A DNA stretch of 64,000 nucleotides from Lates calcarifer (Eukaryota; Chordata; Actinopteri; Centropomidae): the NCBI RefSeq assembly GCF_001640805.2, contig NC_066838.1:7768601-7832600 (forward strand). The letters are read 5' to 3'. A model generated the notes under the pieces. The model saw only the letters and a program-made list of their open reading frames with translations, searched no databases and was not told where the DNA came from. A program made the position numbers and the translations under genes. Positions 1 through 11,685 of this stretch are shown one piece after another (positions within the stretch are counted from its first letter, which is position 1; every line of letters begins with the position of its first letter).

Positions 1-3000
1 AGTAATGACTAATATAAATTATTTGTGACGGCTTTTGGTCTGCAATATGATTTCACCTAAGCCAGTGTTTCTGCATGTCAATTAGTATTACTGTTATTGG
101 TAGGAATCTCTCAGACAGTTCAAATTGTGTGAAAGAGTTTGCCAATAATAATTTGCTGTGGTACAGACCAACTCTGTTTTTGAACTGTAATATACTTGGC
201 TTGGTTTCAGCTGGGCAAGCTATTCTGAAACTATTACAAGAAGACCTCCTCAGGGGCAATGTAGTTTGCAACTTTGCAAACTATGAAAATCAGATTTTTG
301 TGGAAAATTTGGTTAAAATAAAATGAGCTTTATTTCTGCACAGGGAAACAATTTCTATGGATATTTGCAGGCAACAAGTTTAAAAATTGTATACGTTTAA
401 CTGCCTGAGGTCAGGATTAGGTTGAAATTAGGGAAAGATTAGTTTGTTTGAATATTGAAAAAAGTGAACACATCTTGTCTTTTTCTTCAGTGTCTCATAT
501 CAACTTTGTGTAGAGCCTTTTTGTTCTGAAACATTACATACAGATTTGGGCAGAACTTGGCACTCAAACAACAGAAGAAAAGCAGGAGACAATGGAGCAA
601 TGAGCTCACACTAGTTACTATATTTATTTCAGTTATAGGTGTCATCTGAATTATAATCATTATGCTCTGTCTGTGGTGATGAAAATATATCCCTTCATTT
701 AGGTCACTGCGGTCGTGTCTGTCATTATAGAGAAAACGGTCATTGTTTCTGGTCCTTATGAGCGGCCGCTTTCATTCCTCTGGAGGGAAACTGCCATTGG
801 GGTTATAAATATATTGTCATTAGCAAGAAATGTAGGAGGTAATTACCAAAGTGTCATTCCTGTAACCTATATCAGTAGCTTTATTATTATTATCATCAAC
901 AGCAGCACTGCCGACAGGAATAGGACAACCACCATTGGAGCCCCTCACACACTCATCATGTGGGTTTGAGTTTGTCATATGGCCTGGCTGGCAAATCATC
1001 TACTTACACTGTACTACTGTATTAGATATAGACAATAAATTGTGGTTGAATTACAGATAATTACTTTCATAAGCCCTGAATATTTATTATTCTTGTTCCA
1101 AGAATTACCCTGGTAAAAAGTAAAGGAATCTTTTACCTTTATGTGTGTCCCTAAAACTTTATCCACTGCAACTAGTCATGAGTTACAGTAAGCAGCTATT
1201 ATAAACTTTGATATTTGTTTTCTTTTTATTGCAGTAAACAAATCTTGAGACTGGAAGTGGAGAGGTGGGGGATGTCACAACTGATCACATTACCAAAAGA
1301 GTAGATCATCGTTCTGCCGATTAAATGATTAATGATGATTAAATCTTTTTGGATTTAATCATGGAAGTTCATTCTTGACCTTGGGGTCAGCATGTGAAAC
1401 CAAATCATCTGTACTCAAGGTCCTCTTACTATCTTTCTCACAGCTTTAAGACATATGTCATGGTGAATAGAACTGGCTCTCATCACCTGCCTTTAATGTG
1501 GGGTGTTGATCACAGGATAAACAATAACATACCATAGAAGCCAGTTTAAATTATATAATTCATTTTAGTATTAAATGTCTTTTATGCATTTCTATTCAGA
1601 TAATCCAAATTCCCTACAATTATTTCATTGTCAAAATTGTATCTCTAAATTCTCACATGTGCATGTCTGTGAGTGTGTGCATTAGGCATTAGCAAAGAAT
1701 GTGTGAAGCTGAGGTAATGACAATAATGTTGATTTTTGCAGTTGCTGAGTGGGTGGGGGGGGACTACAACTGTGAGGTTTAATTGGCCATGATAAAGTAC
1801 TGAAATAGCTCCAAAGTGAAATGGGCTGGAATGCTATCCGGATCAGACATCAGCAGTGGTGATAATATGTACAGATATCCTCGGCCATATCAAAGTAAAT
1901 CTGTCTATATCCATGTACCTGTCTCCCATGTCTGCCATTTTTCCTTTACCTTGTCTCCATCTTTCTCCTCATTTATTCTCTCACCTCTTCACACTTGTTG
2001 TGCCTGTCTCTGTAAGTGTCTCTACTTTCTCCGTGCACTGTGACACTTTTTCTCTTCTTTCTCTCCTTCTCACTCAGTAACACTTCATCTGAGAAGTTCA
2101 TATAAAGGAAAGAGTGAGAGGCTGAAGGGCAGAATTGTACTCAGTCAAAAATCTGAATGCTGGATGCATTTGACATAACCAAAAGAAATATCATAGATTT
2201 CAATAACATGTTTGTAACATTGTTACTCTGCAAATAATAAAATAAAGCACAAGCATGATTCAGCATGATTCATCTACAGCGGCTCATGCAAGTCCTGTCC
2301 TCACTAGACAAATGGCAGCATTCACTTAAACACCAAATACCACCTACCTATGTTTCTGGACAAATGCCACCTCTTTTTAACAGTGTCAGTATTGACTATC
2401 ACCACTCAGTAGCAACAGTAGTAGTGTAGTGTTATGCTGTTACACAACCACAAGATCTCTTAAGGAGAGATCAGAAACGTCTCATGTGAGGTCAGTATGA
2501 GGTTTGGGGCCAAATTTTTAAAACATCTCTTCATAGGCAATGACTTTTAGATGGCCAAAGATTCTGAGCCATGCATTTTTGGTAATTTTAGAACTAAAAG
2601 TAGAAGCATTTTAGCAATTTCTCTAACCTCTATCTCTGTCAGAGTTTAGTAGAGCCCAGGGATGGCGTTCAGGCAGATTCTGTAAGAGGGGAGATGTTTG
2701 GTGGATGCTTCATGGCATTAAGCTGTCAGATTGTAATGGATGCAGAGGAGAACATATGGAATTTGAAATTGGAAATGAATGTCTTTCAATGTCACAGTTT
2801 TTTGGAAGTGAGAAAATACACCTGTTCAACAGTGATGATTCTCTCATGTTTATGTGCCATATAATGTACTTAATTTCAAATAATAGCTTGGCTATAATAT
2901 TTGAGAGATACATTACAGTATTACTGTTGCATTTCCCAAGAATGGGTGACATTACAGAAATAAGAGTTTTATCTCCAGAAAAGGCCATAGTTTAAAGGGG

Positions 3001-5913
3001 AACTGGGCAGTGGAAAAGGTTACAGCCAGCCAGAGAGTTTTTAGCATCATCGCTGCCTGTTCCTGTCCAGCATGCAGCATTATTATAGGCTGTAAAACAG
3101 TGGAGGAGGTTTTCATAAATTACTCTCAAGGTCCTCTGAGGTAGGAGTTAACTTTCAGTGCTATTCTTAGGTGTAATTCTGAGAGGCTTGATAAATACAG
3201 GTCCCTTTTTGTGATTTCTGAGATGTGAGGGAGGGATCTGTAAGTCATGACTGCAAGTAAATCCATCCATGTGCAGGTAATCCATGCCTATACAGACCTT
3301 TGCAGTCCTACAGTTTACTTCTGCTTTTTGTTCTGACATTCAGTTTGCAGCATGCTGGATGCTGCTTTAATTGTAATATGAATAACAAGTACTGTAAAAC
3401 CTCCTGTTTATCCTGCTGTATGTCTAACCAGTAAGGAGACATTAATGGTTATATGTTTCTGATTAAACTTAAAAACGCTCAGTAATTTAGCAGTGGCACA
3501 TAAACGATTGTGTATATGTGTTACTGAACACAATGAAGTCACAGGCAGGTGCAAAGATTTGAGAGGAGGGAACAGAAAAGCACAATCTGCAGATTTCTCT
3601 GCAAACTAATTAATCCACCTCATACACACACGCTGTACATATACACACACACATTTCCATTAGCAGCACTACGTGCACGCTGAGTCTAAAATTAGTACGC
3701 AGTCTGTTGAACCACAAACAAGCTACATGGAGGAAGATGTGCTGCCAAAGGGCTTAGATGACAAATGGCTGAAAGACAAGTCAGCCAACACCAAGCTGGT
3801 GTGAACAACAGTGGCTACAAGAAACATCATCAAACCCTCTCAACCTTTTCATTGTAACACTCAGCAGTTACACTCATTAACACATTTTGATTAATTAATT
3901 TGCCGTAAACTTCAACAGTGTTATAACAATCACACCTACATTTGTCTGGGGCAACAGAAAAAGCAGTTTTTGTGCAATAAAAAATGTAATTAGTTTGGTG
4001 TGTTTCGTAAGCTTTTAATTATCTTATGTTTTATTAATGAGGAATTAATGAATAAATCAATTTCAGTGAACACAAACAGAGAGATGACAATAATCGCTGA
4101 TGGAATTCAAGACCTGTGAATTCTGATCATTTACAGGTGCCTGTTGTAATAACAGTTGTTTGTAACAGTTGTGATGGAAGTTAACGTTTCAATTTCCACT
4201 GGTCTGTCCACTCAAGGCACTTTGGATAAAAGCCTTCATAAAATTGCATTCATTACATACCTCTCACTAATGGCCTATAAAGTCATGTTTATCAACATAT
4301 ATACATCAAGGTTCACAGTACATCATGCTGTGTGAAAATAAAAGAAAGAAATGGTGTGATTGATGCATCAGTTTGCACAACCACAAGCTGCTAATGTATT
4401 TTCCATCTCTGAGAGCAGTTGAATCTCAGTTAACATCAGATCATGTGATTTAGGTGAGAACAAAACACACTGATAAAGGAAAAGCAGTCCAAAATGTGTT
4501 GCAGGTGGAAATCATTTTGAAATACAGTAAGGTGAGAGTCAATAAATGGTACAGTGAGTGTCATTATTTTTTCTTTTTGATTATGATTAAAAGGTATCTA
4601 TAGTACTGAGCACTTAAAACTGTCAAATACCTAAAGATATCTGGTCAGATTTGAAATCTTGTTTACTTACTTTGATCTGACTCATCTTTACTTTGCTGAT
4701 TTCAGGTTGTATTTCATCAAGGCAACAGTCTTGTAAGGCTGTTTGTGTTTAGACATTTAATATTTCAAATGTTTGGTTTCTTTTGTTAAATGTCTAAAAA
4801 AGTATTTTATAAAAATATGATCTATCTATAAATCTATCTATAAATATTTCATATAGATTTTATTGGTATTGATATGTAAGTGTACGCTCAGATATTGCTT
4901 TGGGTTTACTCCATTTTAGGTCTACTTGCCCTTGATTCAGCATGTCTTGGATAACCATGACCTGGATGACTGAGAATCTCCAAAGACAATAATTTATTCT
5001 TCTTCTAAGAGCAATTCTGGTATGGAGGCAGAAATAATTTTGGGTTCAATTTAATCTCAGGAGGAAGAACCAAAGAGTCAGAGTCTATCTGTAATATTAG
5101 TTGTAACACTGGTTGTATAGTTGTTACATTTAATGTTATGTTACAGTAATGTAACATTGGGCTGAAACAAAGTAAAAGGTAAGAGAGGAAGAAATTAATT
5201 ATAAGAAGCTTAGTGTTCTGCTATTAACTGAAACAGTGTAATGAAGTTAGCTCGGTACAGTAGCCTGTTCTTCCAATTTGCAAATGAGGGATGGTGAGCA
5301 AATGGTTGCTTGTTCAAACTCCAGTGTGAGCATGTGACTATATAGTGGGTGGTATTGTTGAACAGCTGTGATACACAAAAAATTAAAAGGCCATGGTTGA
5401 TTGAAAAAAAAAAAATCCATCCTAGCATAATTTTTATGCCCAGTATTCAGGTAGAAACCACCACAGTGAGGGTTCTTAACATCTTTCCCAGGTGTATTTT
5501 TTCAAGGATTGAATAACTCATATAAATGAGTTGCAAATACATGGTGTGTGGGAGTTTCAGTATCCCTCATCCATATTTATAAGAGCTGCAACACTCTGGG
5601 TTTATCCTTTTAAGGTGCTAAACTGACAATGCCAGCACACAGCACACATCACACACAAAAACATCAAATGAGAAGGGGTTTGCCTCATTCATTCCAAGAT
5701 GCTACTTATCCATTTTAGAAAGAAAAATGCTACCTGTAATTTTGCAGTAGACATTTCAGAAACAAGTCTAGTCTTAAAAGTAGGAAAGAGAAGAGTAAGA
5801 AAAATGACTCATAGCTCTAACTGCCAATACACTTTATAGCGATGGTGGAAATGATCTTTTAAGGACAGTGACAATATTTTCATTTGATAAACACTTTCTG
5901 ACTCATAACAGGC

Positions 5914-6140
5914 TCACAGTGACAATGCTAACATGCTAATGTTTAGCAGGTATAATGTTTATCATGTTCAACATCTTAGTTTAGCATGTTAACATGCTAA
6001 CAATAGCACTAAACAAAAACTACATCTGCGGCTGATAGAAATATCATCATTTTGCAGATATGGGTCATAAAACCAAAGTGCTGGACAAAGTCAAATTTTG
6101 AACTGATGTTGGCATTAGATAAAAAAAACTAAGAAATCAC
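5914..6140 (+). repeat. Dispersed fish repeat, copy A (first half of unit)
   Basis: The segment contains the phrase-like core GCTAACATGCTAATG, then TTTAGCAGGTATAATG and TTAGCATGTTAACATGCTAAC. I recognise these as part of an abundant interspersed repeat of percomorph fish. In that family this half is followed by a second half resembling copies B (26083-26280) and C (23874-24150, opposite strand). It has no coding capacity. The family name is not known to me; assignment is by recall of the sequence pattern. Confidence 0.6.
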
Positions 6141-6420
6141 CTGGAAGACATGGATGTTTGAATAAAAAGGCTATGGCAATTCATCTTGTAGATGTTGAAA
6201 TATTTTACTGGATTAAAACTTTGACCTGTTAGTGATACTAACAGTATAATATATTTAATTCCCTGACATATTCCACTAATCAAGCCACTCATCCTCAGTA
6301 GGACACAAAGCTCAATTAACGCCATGAAAGCCATGTTTTCTAAATGCCAGCCTTCCTCAATCAATACATCAACTATAATGTCTCTCAGATCCTCCTCTTT
6401 GGCCTGATAATTGGTGTGAC

Positions 6421-7490
6421 TCTTCTGGTTTGGTCTGCTAAATGTTATCTGATGAAAAAGGCATCAGAATATAACAAGATATGGGTGTTGGCAGTGCTTA
6501 TTAGATTACCAGGACAGAGGGTTCATTGATTAACTACGATAACGACAGAGGAGGCTGAGTTGAAGTATTAATCTGTAATTCTGGAAAGAACAGGGTGGTC
6601 GATGCTCAGCACACAGCTGTAAAGGAACTGGATAAATGTTATCATTATGAGCATTTAAGACAAAATATTAAGTAACAAAACAGCTCATGCTTCTGTTTAT
6701 TTACCATATTTTGATGTTTTTTCATCTTCTCCTCCCAAGAGATTTTTCCTTCAATCAGGTCAACATCATTTAAGAGTGGAACATGCCAGGACTACATGTG
6801 CTTGTTTAATAACAAGTCATGATGAATCATACCTGACCTGTTAATATAAAATAATCTCTTTGACTTGCCTGGCTAAGTCTGCTAAATGTTATCTGATGCA
6901 AATGGAATCAGAGCGTAGTACAACGGATATGGAGCCTGGCGCTGCTTATTAGATTACTAGGACACACAGTACATTGATTAGCTGTGATAATAAAGGATAA
7001 TGTTCAGTTTAAGTATTAATCCATAGCTGCAGACACAACAAGGCTGGAGCTCTGCCACACATGGCTGAGGGATTTTTCTGAGGATATTTCTGTTCTTTTG
7101 CTTGCAAAATGTGCAATGTTTGCAAAGTTAGTTTGTGACATTTAAAATTACATTTTTAAAGAAGTTTTAATATTTCTTTATCTTAAAAAGACATTATTCC
7201 CATAATATTTCACTGCAAACATGAACTCTGCCTTCATTTTGTCTGGGTAGCTATAATCAGAATAAAAGTAAAAGTAAATCTATGTGTGTAACTTGGTAAT
7301 GTGTATTAATTGTATATAGCCATCTGACTGAGTCATCTTAATGTTGTAAATTGTAACAGAGTTACAAGGTTCACAGGGTGGCACTGTTTATCAGATTACA
7401 AGGGTTGAGGGAACCTTGATTAGCAAGGACAATAATGGAGAAGATAGTGAATGTTAGTAGGAGAAGAGAACTAATCCATAATTCATCAGG
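6421..7490. repeat. Three degenerate direct copies of a ~445-bp unit
   Basis: Three related blocks lie in the same orientation. TCTGCTAAATGTTATCTGATG occurs at about 6434 and 6878. GCAGTGCTTATTAGATTAC at 6491 matches GCGCTGCTTATTAGATTAC at 6939 and, more weakly, GCACTGTTTATCAGATTAC at 7381. Each is followed by a CATTGATTA/CTTGATTAGC-like block, and then a TAATC(C/T)-type block. Spacings are 448 and 442 bp. Copies 1 and 2 are clearly alike over about 150 bp, while copy 3 is diverged. The parts between these blocks look unrelated. The blocks are rich in homeodomain-type ATTA cores. No protein is encoded. Confidence 0.65.
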
Positions 7491-7624
7491 GTCCAAACAA
7501 TAGCAGGGCCAGTACATAAGCCTGTACAAGATGGAGTTGGAAATCAAATGCAGCAAAGCTGCAATGACTGTTTGTGTGTGCTTCAAAACTGAAGATTATT
7601 TTATATTTTAGGAAAACATTTGGA

Positions 7625-8033
7625 GGTGCTATATGTAAGTTTTTGCTATCATTACATTACATAGTCAATATTAGCATCAACACCTGTTTACTTACAAGAG
7701 GTTGGAATATTCCCTCTGGGCAATGCTACTTCTTCATTCTCTTATGTTGGACTGAGGGCAGACTGGACGTGACTCAACTATTGCCGAGTGGTATTACGAG
7801 AGGGGACAGGCTGGGGCTAGCTGGTTAGCATGCTAACTTCAGTAGATGAAAAGTGATAGAAATAGAACCAAATCAAGAGTTTTCGCTGGCTTTGCTTTCC
7901 ACTGCTGGAGACAGCTCTTAGCAAGTAAATACATTGATGCTGAACTTGCATTGTTTCTTCTAGACTGGTAAGTAAATGGTTGTTAATGTTCACATTGCCT
8001 ATGTAGCAACAGCAAAAACTTACATATAGCACT
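7625..8033. mobile_element. Non-autonomous DNA transposon (MITE) with ~75-bp terminal inverted repeats
   Basis: The left end reads GGTGCTATATGTAAGTTTTT and continues to a TTTACTTAC block near 7690. The reverse complement of the right end reads AGTGCTATATGTAAGTTTTT and continues to a matching TTTACTTAC block, so the two ends pair over about 75 bp with a few mismatches and a 4-bp gap. The interior is about 250 bp with no transposase. TTAA-like sequence abuts the right end, but the left flank does not match it cleanly, so the target-site duplication is uncertain. A passenger of this kind is mobilised by an autonomous relative elsewhere. Confidence 0.7.
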
Positions 8034-8447
8034 TTTAATTATAAGCATGTAACTACCCCCCACCCCACCCCTCCTCTACACTGTGCATGAGGGTTTGATG
8101 CTGATGTTTTGCATTTCATATTATCTTTTCATTTTTGCCCAATAGGAAATACCTAGGAGTTCATTCAGTTAAATAACAATTCAGTCACAATTTACTGTAC
8201 AAGCTTCTTGCATGAATTATGTTGAGCCAAGTGGGGGTCACTGCATGTGTTTGTGTGGGTGTATACATATCTGCACTTGTGGTAGTGTTTGAGAGTGTGT
8301 ATGTGTGTGTAACTCAGAGTGTGTTAATCTAGCCTAAATCCCTAACTCAGAGGCTTATCAGCTCCTCCCTCCCTCTACTTCATTAGCATTATCAGCCATT
8401 ATTAACCTGTGGTAATCACTTTGTCTCTGCCTCTCTCTCTGTCTCAT

Positions 8448-8466
8448 ACACACACACACACACACA
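8448..8466. repeat. (CA)n microsatellite
   Basis: A short run of CA dinucleotides just after a CT-rich stretch. Confidence 0.9.
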
Positions 8467-8734
8467 AGACCACATGTGCACATGTACGGGAGCAGAGATC
8501 AAAGCTAAGTCTTAAAGATGATCCCACATGATCCACACATAAGTGCCATACTGTAAATACAGCAGACAAATTTAAAATGACAACCAGTAAAAACTTCATT
8601 GCATTCTGTGCTAAGAAATACCAAGAGTTTATGTTAAAACTAACTCCTGACTATTTGATAAATATTAAATGACACCAGTCACTTGCCTCATACACATTTG
8701 CCCTGAAGGTGAGAGCATTTTTGCTCACAGATAC

Positions 8735-9270
8735 CCTTTGGATGCAAGGACCCTATTGAAATTGCTGTGTTTAACATTATTAATATTACTTTTCTTCAGG
8801 CAAATAAATTGTGTATTTGTGGGGCTAAATGTGCTCGAAAACTCACAAAACTTTGCAGATGCATTAGAAAATAAACATGTTTTATGGGTCTTATGGAGGG
8901 ATGTGGTAAAATGGCTTGATAGCACCCTCCTATTAAATTTCAGTGAGGTAATCCCGGCCTTATGTTTCACCTACATGTATGAAATTTGGTAGGGTTATGA
9001 AACACTCCAAGATTTACAAAAAAGTCTCTTGCAGCCATGCACGATACCCAACGGGAAGTCCACTATTTTGATTTGAATATGAAATTTCTAGGGCTAAATA
9101 TTGGACACAGGAGGTGACAGAACATGTGCAATACATCGTGCCTGCACTCCATGCAGGAAATTATGACCTACTCGTTCACGCTGTGCACATGGCTGCATCG
9201 ACCAGTGTCCCGCCAGCACCCCAAACATGTGCGAGGTTGTGAGGGTCCGATCAATGCTGCTTGGAGTTTG
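8735..9270 (+). repeat. Dispersed teleost repeat ending in the 'GGTCCGATCAATGCTGCTTG' type terminus
   Basis: The segment carries successive blocks that I recognise from a very abundant fish interspersed repeat. They are a CTCGAAAACTCACAAAACTTTG block near 8834, GGCTTGATAGCACCCTCCTA near 8911, CACCTACATGTATGAAATTTGG near 8970, CAACGGGAAGTCCACTATTTTG near 9050, and the terminal GGGTCCGATCAATGCTGCTTGG near 9243. The 107-aa open frame across 8669-8992 is a by-product of this repeat. No transposase is visible, so the element is non-autonomous. I do not know its formal family name. Confidence 0.6.
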
Positions 9271-10839
9271 TTGTGTTTCTTGACACTGTATCCAAGGGCT
9301 GGATTCAGTTCCGTTGTTATAACTGTTTGTAGCAGCCTGTTAGGTTGAAATGTATGTTGTAATGCGTACCTAGTATTTTGTTTAATGTTGTATTTACTGC
9401 AGGTCAATTCTTTGTTTACACAGAACGTAAAGTAATGAGTAGTAAAACATGGCATACAGCTAATAATCACTGATAGTGAACTTAATCACAGGTGTACTTA
9501 GTTTCATTGATTATGATGCTTTATTTTTTTTTAGCATTTTCCACACAGTATGAATCAGAAAAATATATGCATATATTTATCTATTCATCAGTACAGTGTC
9601 ACCGTTGTTACCTTGAATAGTATTAGTCATTTACTATCACTCAGTAGTGGATGCTAATTTCATAGCATGGAGCATCAGCGTGAATGACTAGGGTGTGTGT
9701 ACTAAGTACACATGGATGACTCTGGTGCCAATGTTCTCTCCCACAAAAGCAAATGAAAATGAGACACAACAACACAACCACAGTTGTTTGTTTAATCCAG
9801 CAGAGTGTTTATCGTGCTGTCTGCCAATGAAAAGCCCCTGGACCTGACATCAGTGAGAGTAAGTGAATGCCAGCGTGGCTAACATATCACACATATCCTC
9901 GTACTTCTGCATGTTGTCCTGTTGTGTTCTCTGTCTGAAGTCTTTCCTGTCTGTACAGGGAGGCTAAGATTTGATATGTGTCACCAGACCCTGACACCCA
10001 GCTCATGAACAAAGGAGAGCATCGACCTCCTCCCAATCAAGGAAAGCCTCTTAAACTGAATAACTTTACAGTCACACTAATCTGTCCTTTCTTTCTTTAC
10101 TTCTAAGCCTATTTTTTCCTCCATCTCTCTTTGAATGTCAGGTGTGTTGCCAACCACTACAGTACCTGAGTACAATGAACTCACAAATGCACACACACTG
10201 TCACGACCCGTGTGTCTCGCCTCAGCACGTTAATGGAGATTCTGTCAGCGTCTCTGGAAGGAACTATTGCCACTTGCTGAGCCTTTACACTGGCTGTCTA
10301 TCACATATACCCACAAAGACCTACAGTACAAGGTCATACATACGCAACACACCCACAGCCTCTATACTTTCTTGCTGTGATTCTTTTGCTCATTCATAAA
10401 CTTTCTATTTCTTAAATTTACTCTTTTGATTAAAATGTGTTATTGGCACAAAAGTAAAAAAAATCATAGTGCCAAAACAAAACACCTCTCTCTCTTCCCT
10501 TGCAGAGTTTTTCCAAGATCTGTTTCCAGACTCTAACTTAAATTATATATGTTCACTTTTTTTCCTGTTGTTTATCATCTAAACCTGAAGCATTACTCAT
10601 CTGTCTTCCCACAGGATTAAATTACATTCATATCCATAAGCTTAGTTTCTCACTATAAATCACCATTATTAGATTATTTATTCCATTTATGCAGCCAGAA
10701 AACTACAATTTTCCTGTGTTGCACATGCTTACTGTGTAACAGTAAGGACGGACTTGAAAAAAACAGAGAAGTTAAACGGTTCTGCACATACACACAAGGA
10801 CACACTCACACACTAAGCTCCTTGTCAAACCTGACCTAC

Positions 10840-11635
10840 CTCAGTGAGGTGTGGGTTGGGGTTGAATCCACACTGGTTACAGACGGTGGCCTTACACTGG
10901 GTGCAGGTATTGTAGTTAGGTACAGCCGGTGGGTTGGACAGCTCTGTGGTGGTGCACACTGGGCACAGTTTGCTGCTTGGCATGGGTGCGATCTGAGGCA
11001 CCGAGTAAGGTGATGTGGGTGTCACTCCGCGGTCAGGAGACACAGATGGAGACCGGCCTGTCCTGGAGCCGCCTGATCCACTGAAGTCAACTTGGAGGTT
11101 TCGACGGGAGGCGTGCTGACCGGGACTCTGACCGCCGTGGACTCCCATGCCAGACCCGGCGGGACCATGACCCATCCCGTGACCATGACCGGACCCTGGG
11201 CCCTGCCCCATGCCAGGCCCCTGGCTGGACTGCATATGTCGGGGGGAAGTCGGACTCTCATGCGTTGCCAGGCGATAGGGCTCGCCTGCTCTGGACCCTA
11301 TTCCTCCACCAGCACCCATCCCTGCTCCTATTCCTCCTCCACCCAGTCCTCCTCCCATTCCTCCCATCCCCTCCTCCCATTCCCCCCATGCCTCCTCCTC
11401 CCATCCCCCCTCCCATGCCCCTCATTCCTCCTCCTCCCATTCCCCCCATTCCTCCTCCATTCCTCCTCCCCATTCCCCCATTCCTCCTCCTCCCATCCCT
11501 CCCCCCATTCCTCCTCCCATTCCCGCCATTCCTCCTCCTCCCATTCCTCCCCCCATTCCTCCTCCCATCCCTCCCAATCCTCCTCCTCCATGGCCTCCTT
11601 GTTGCATGCCAGGCTTGGGGCTACCCATTGGGCCC
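10840..11635 (-). CDS. bsn: Bassoon, coding exon 2 (residues ~63-328, first zinc finger begun)
   Basis: Bassoon is a very large scaffold of the presynaptic cytomatrix that organises synaptic vesicle release sites. The exon enters after TTTCAG at 11636 and leaves at GAG|GTAGGT (10840/10839); its 796 bases complete the split Arg codon of exon 1. Residues ~63-85 include [14 protein letters not shown], then a Gly/Met tract to about residue 176, then Gly/His-rich sequence, RRNLQVDF, and at about 258-280 the SPSVSPDRG...[10 protein letters not shown] segment diagnostic of bassoon rather than piccolo. Zinc-finger cysteines sit at about 287, 290, 307, 310, 315 and 318, ending [10 protein letters not shown]; the last Cys pair must come from the next exon. 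As written, a 1-nt shortage near 11457 opens a wrong frame with a TGA at 11422-11424, and an extra G in 11368-11371 restores it, so total length stays in frame. Confidence 0.93.
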
Positions 11636-11685
11636 CTGAAAGAGAGGGACAAACCAAAAAAAAAAAAGAGAGAGAGAGAGAGAGA
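11636..11685 (-). other. bsn: 3' splice site of bsn intron 1 built from simple repeats
   Basis: Read on the minus strand, a (TC)n run, a run of about a dozen T, and GGTTTGTCCCTCTCTTTCAG lead into the exon. This gives a long AG-free polypyrimidine tract made mainly of a dinucleotide microsatellite (11668-11685) and a homopolymer. The AG at 11637-11636 preserves the phase with exon 1 (AG|G Arg codon). Length changes in the tract could affect acceptor strength; that part is inference. Confidence 0.85.

Larger units (their letters stand above)
1..10839 (-). other. bsn: bsn intron 2 (partial, runs off the left edge)
   Basis: This stretch follows the splice donor of bsn exon 2, whose intron begins GTAGGT reading leftward from 10839. 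The next bassoon exon should start with residues completing the zinc finger (a Trp-Leu-Cys-Leu-Asn-Cys type motif in the known family). I looked on the minus strand for that motif next to an acceptor and did not find it, so the intron appears to extend past position 1. Open frames here are short and unlike any protein I know. Besides the repeats listed separately (5.9-9.3 kb), I see only unique-looking AT-rich sequence in 1-5900 and 9300-10839. Confidence 0.75.

Noticed and set aside
2705..2995. Overlapping 96-aa and 92-aa open frames on opposite strands
   Set aside because: No domain, no splice sites fitting bsn, no recognisable similarity; they overlap almost completely, as chance frames do.
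8056..8072. Second G-quadruplex motif
   Set aside because: Only three separable runs of three or more C; the four-run rule is not met.
8669..8992. 107-aa plus-strand open frame
   Set aside because: Lies within a dispersed fish repeat that is non-coding in other copies as I know it.
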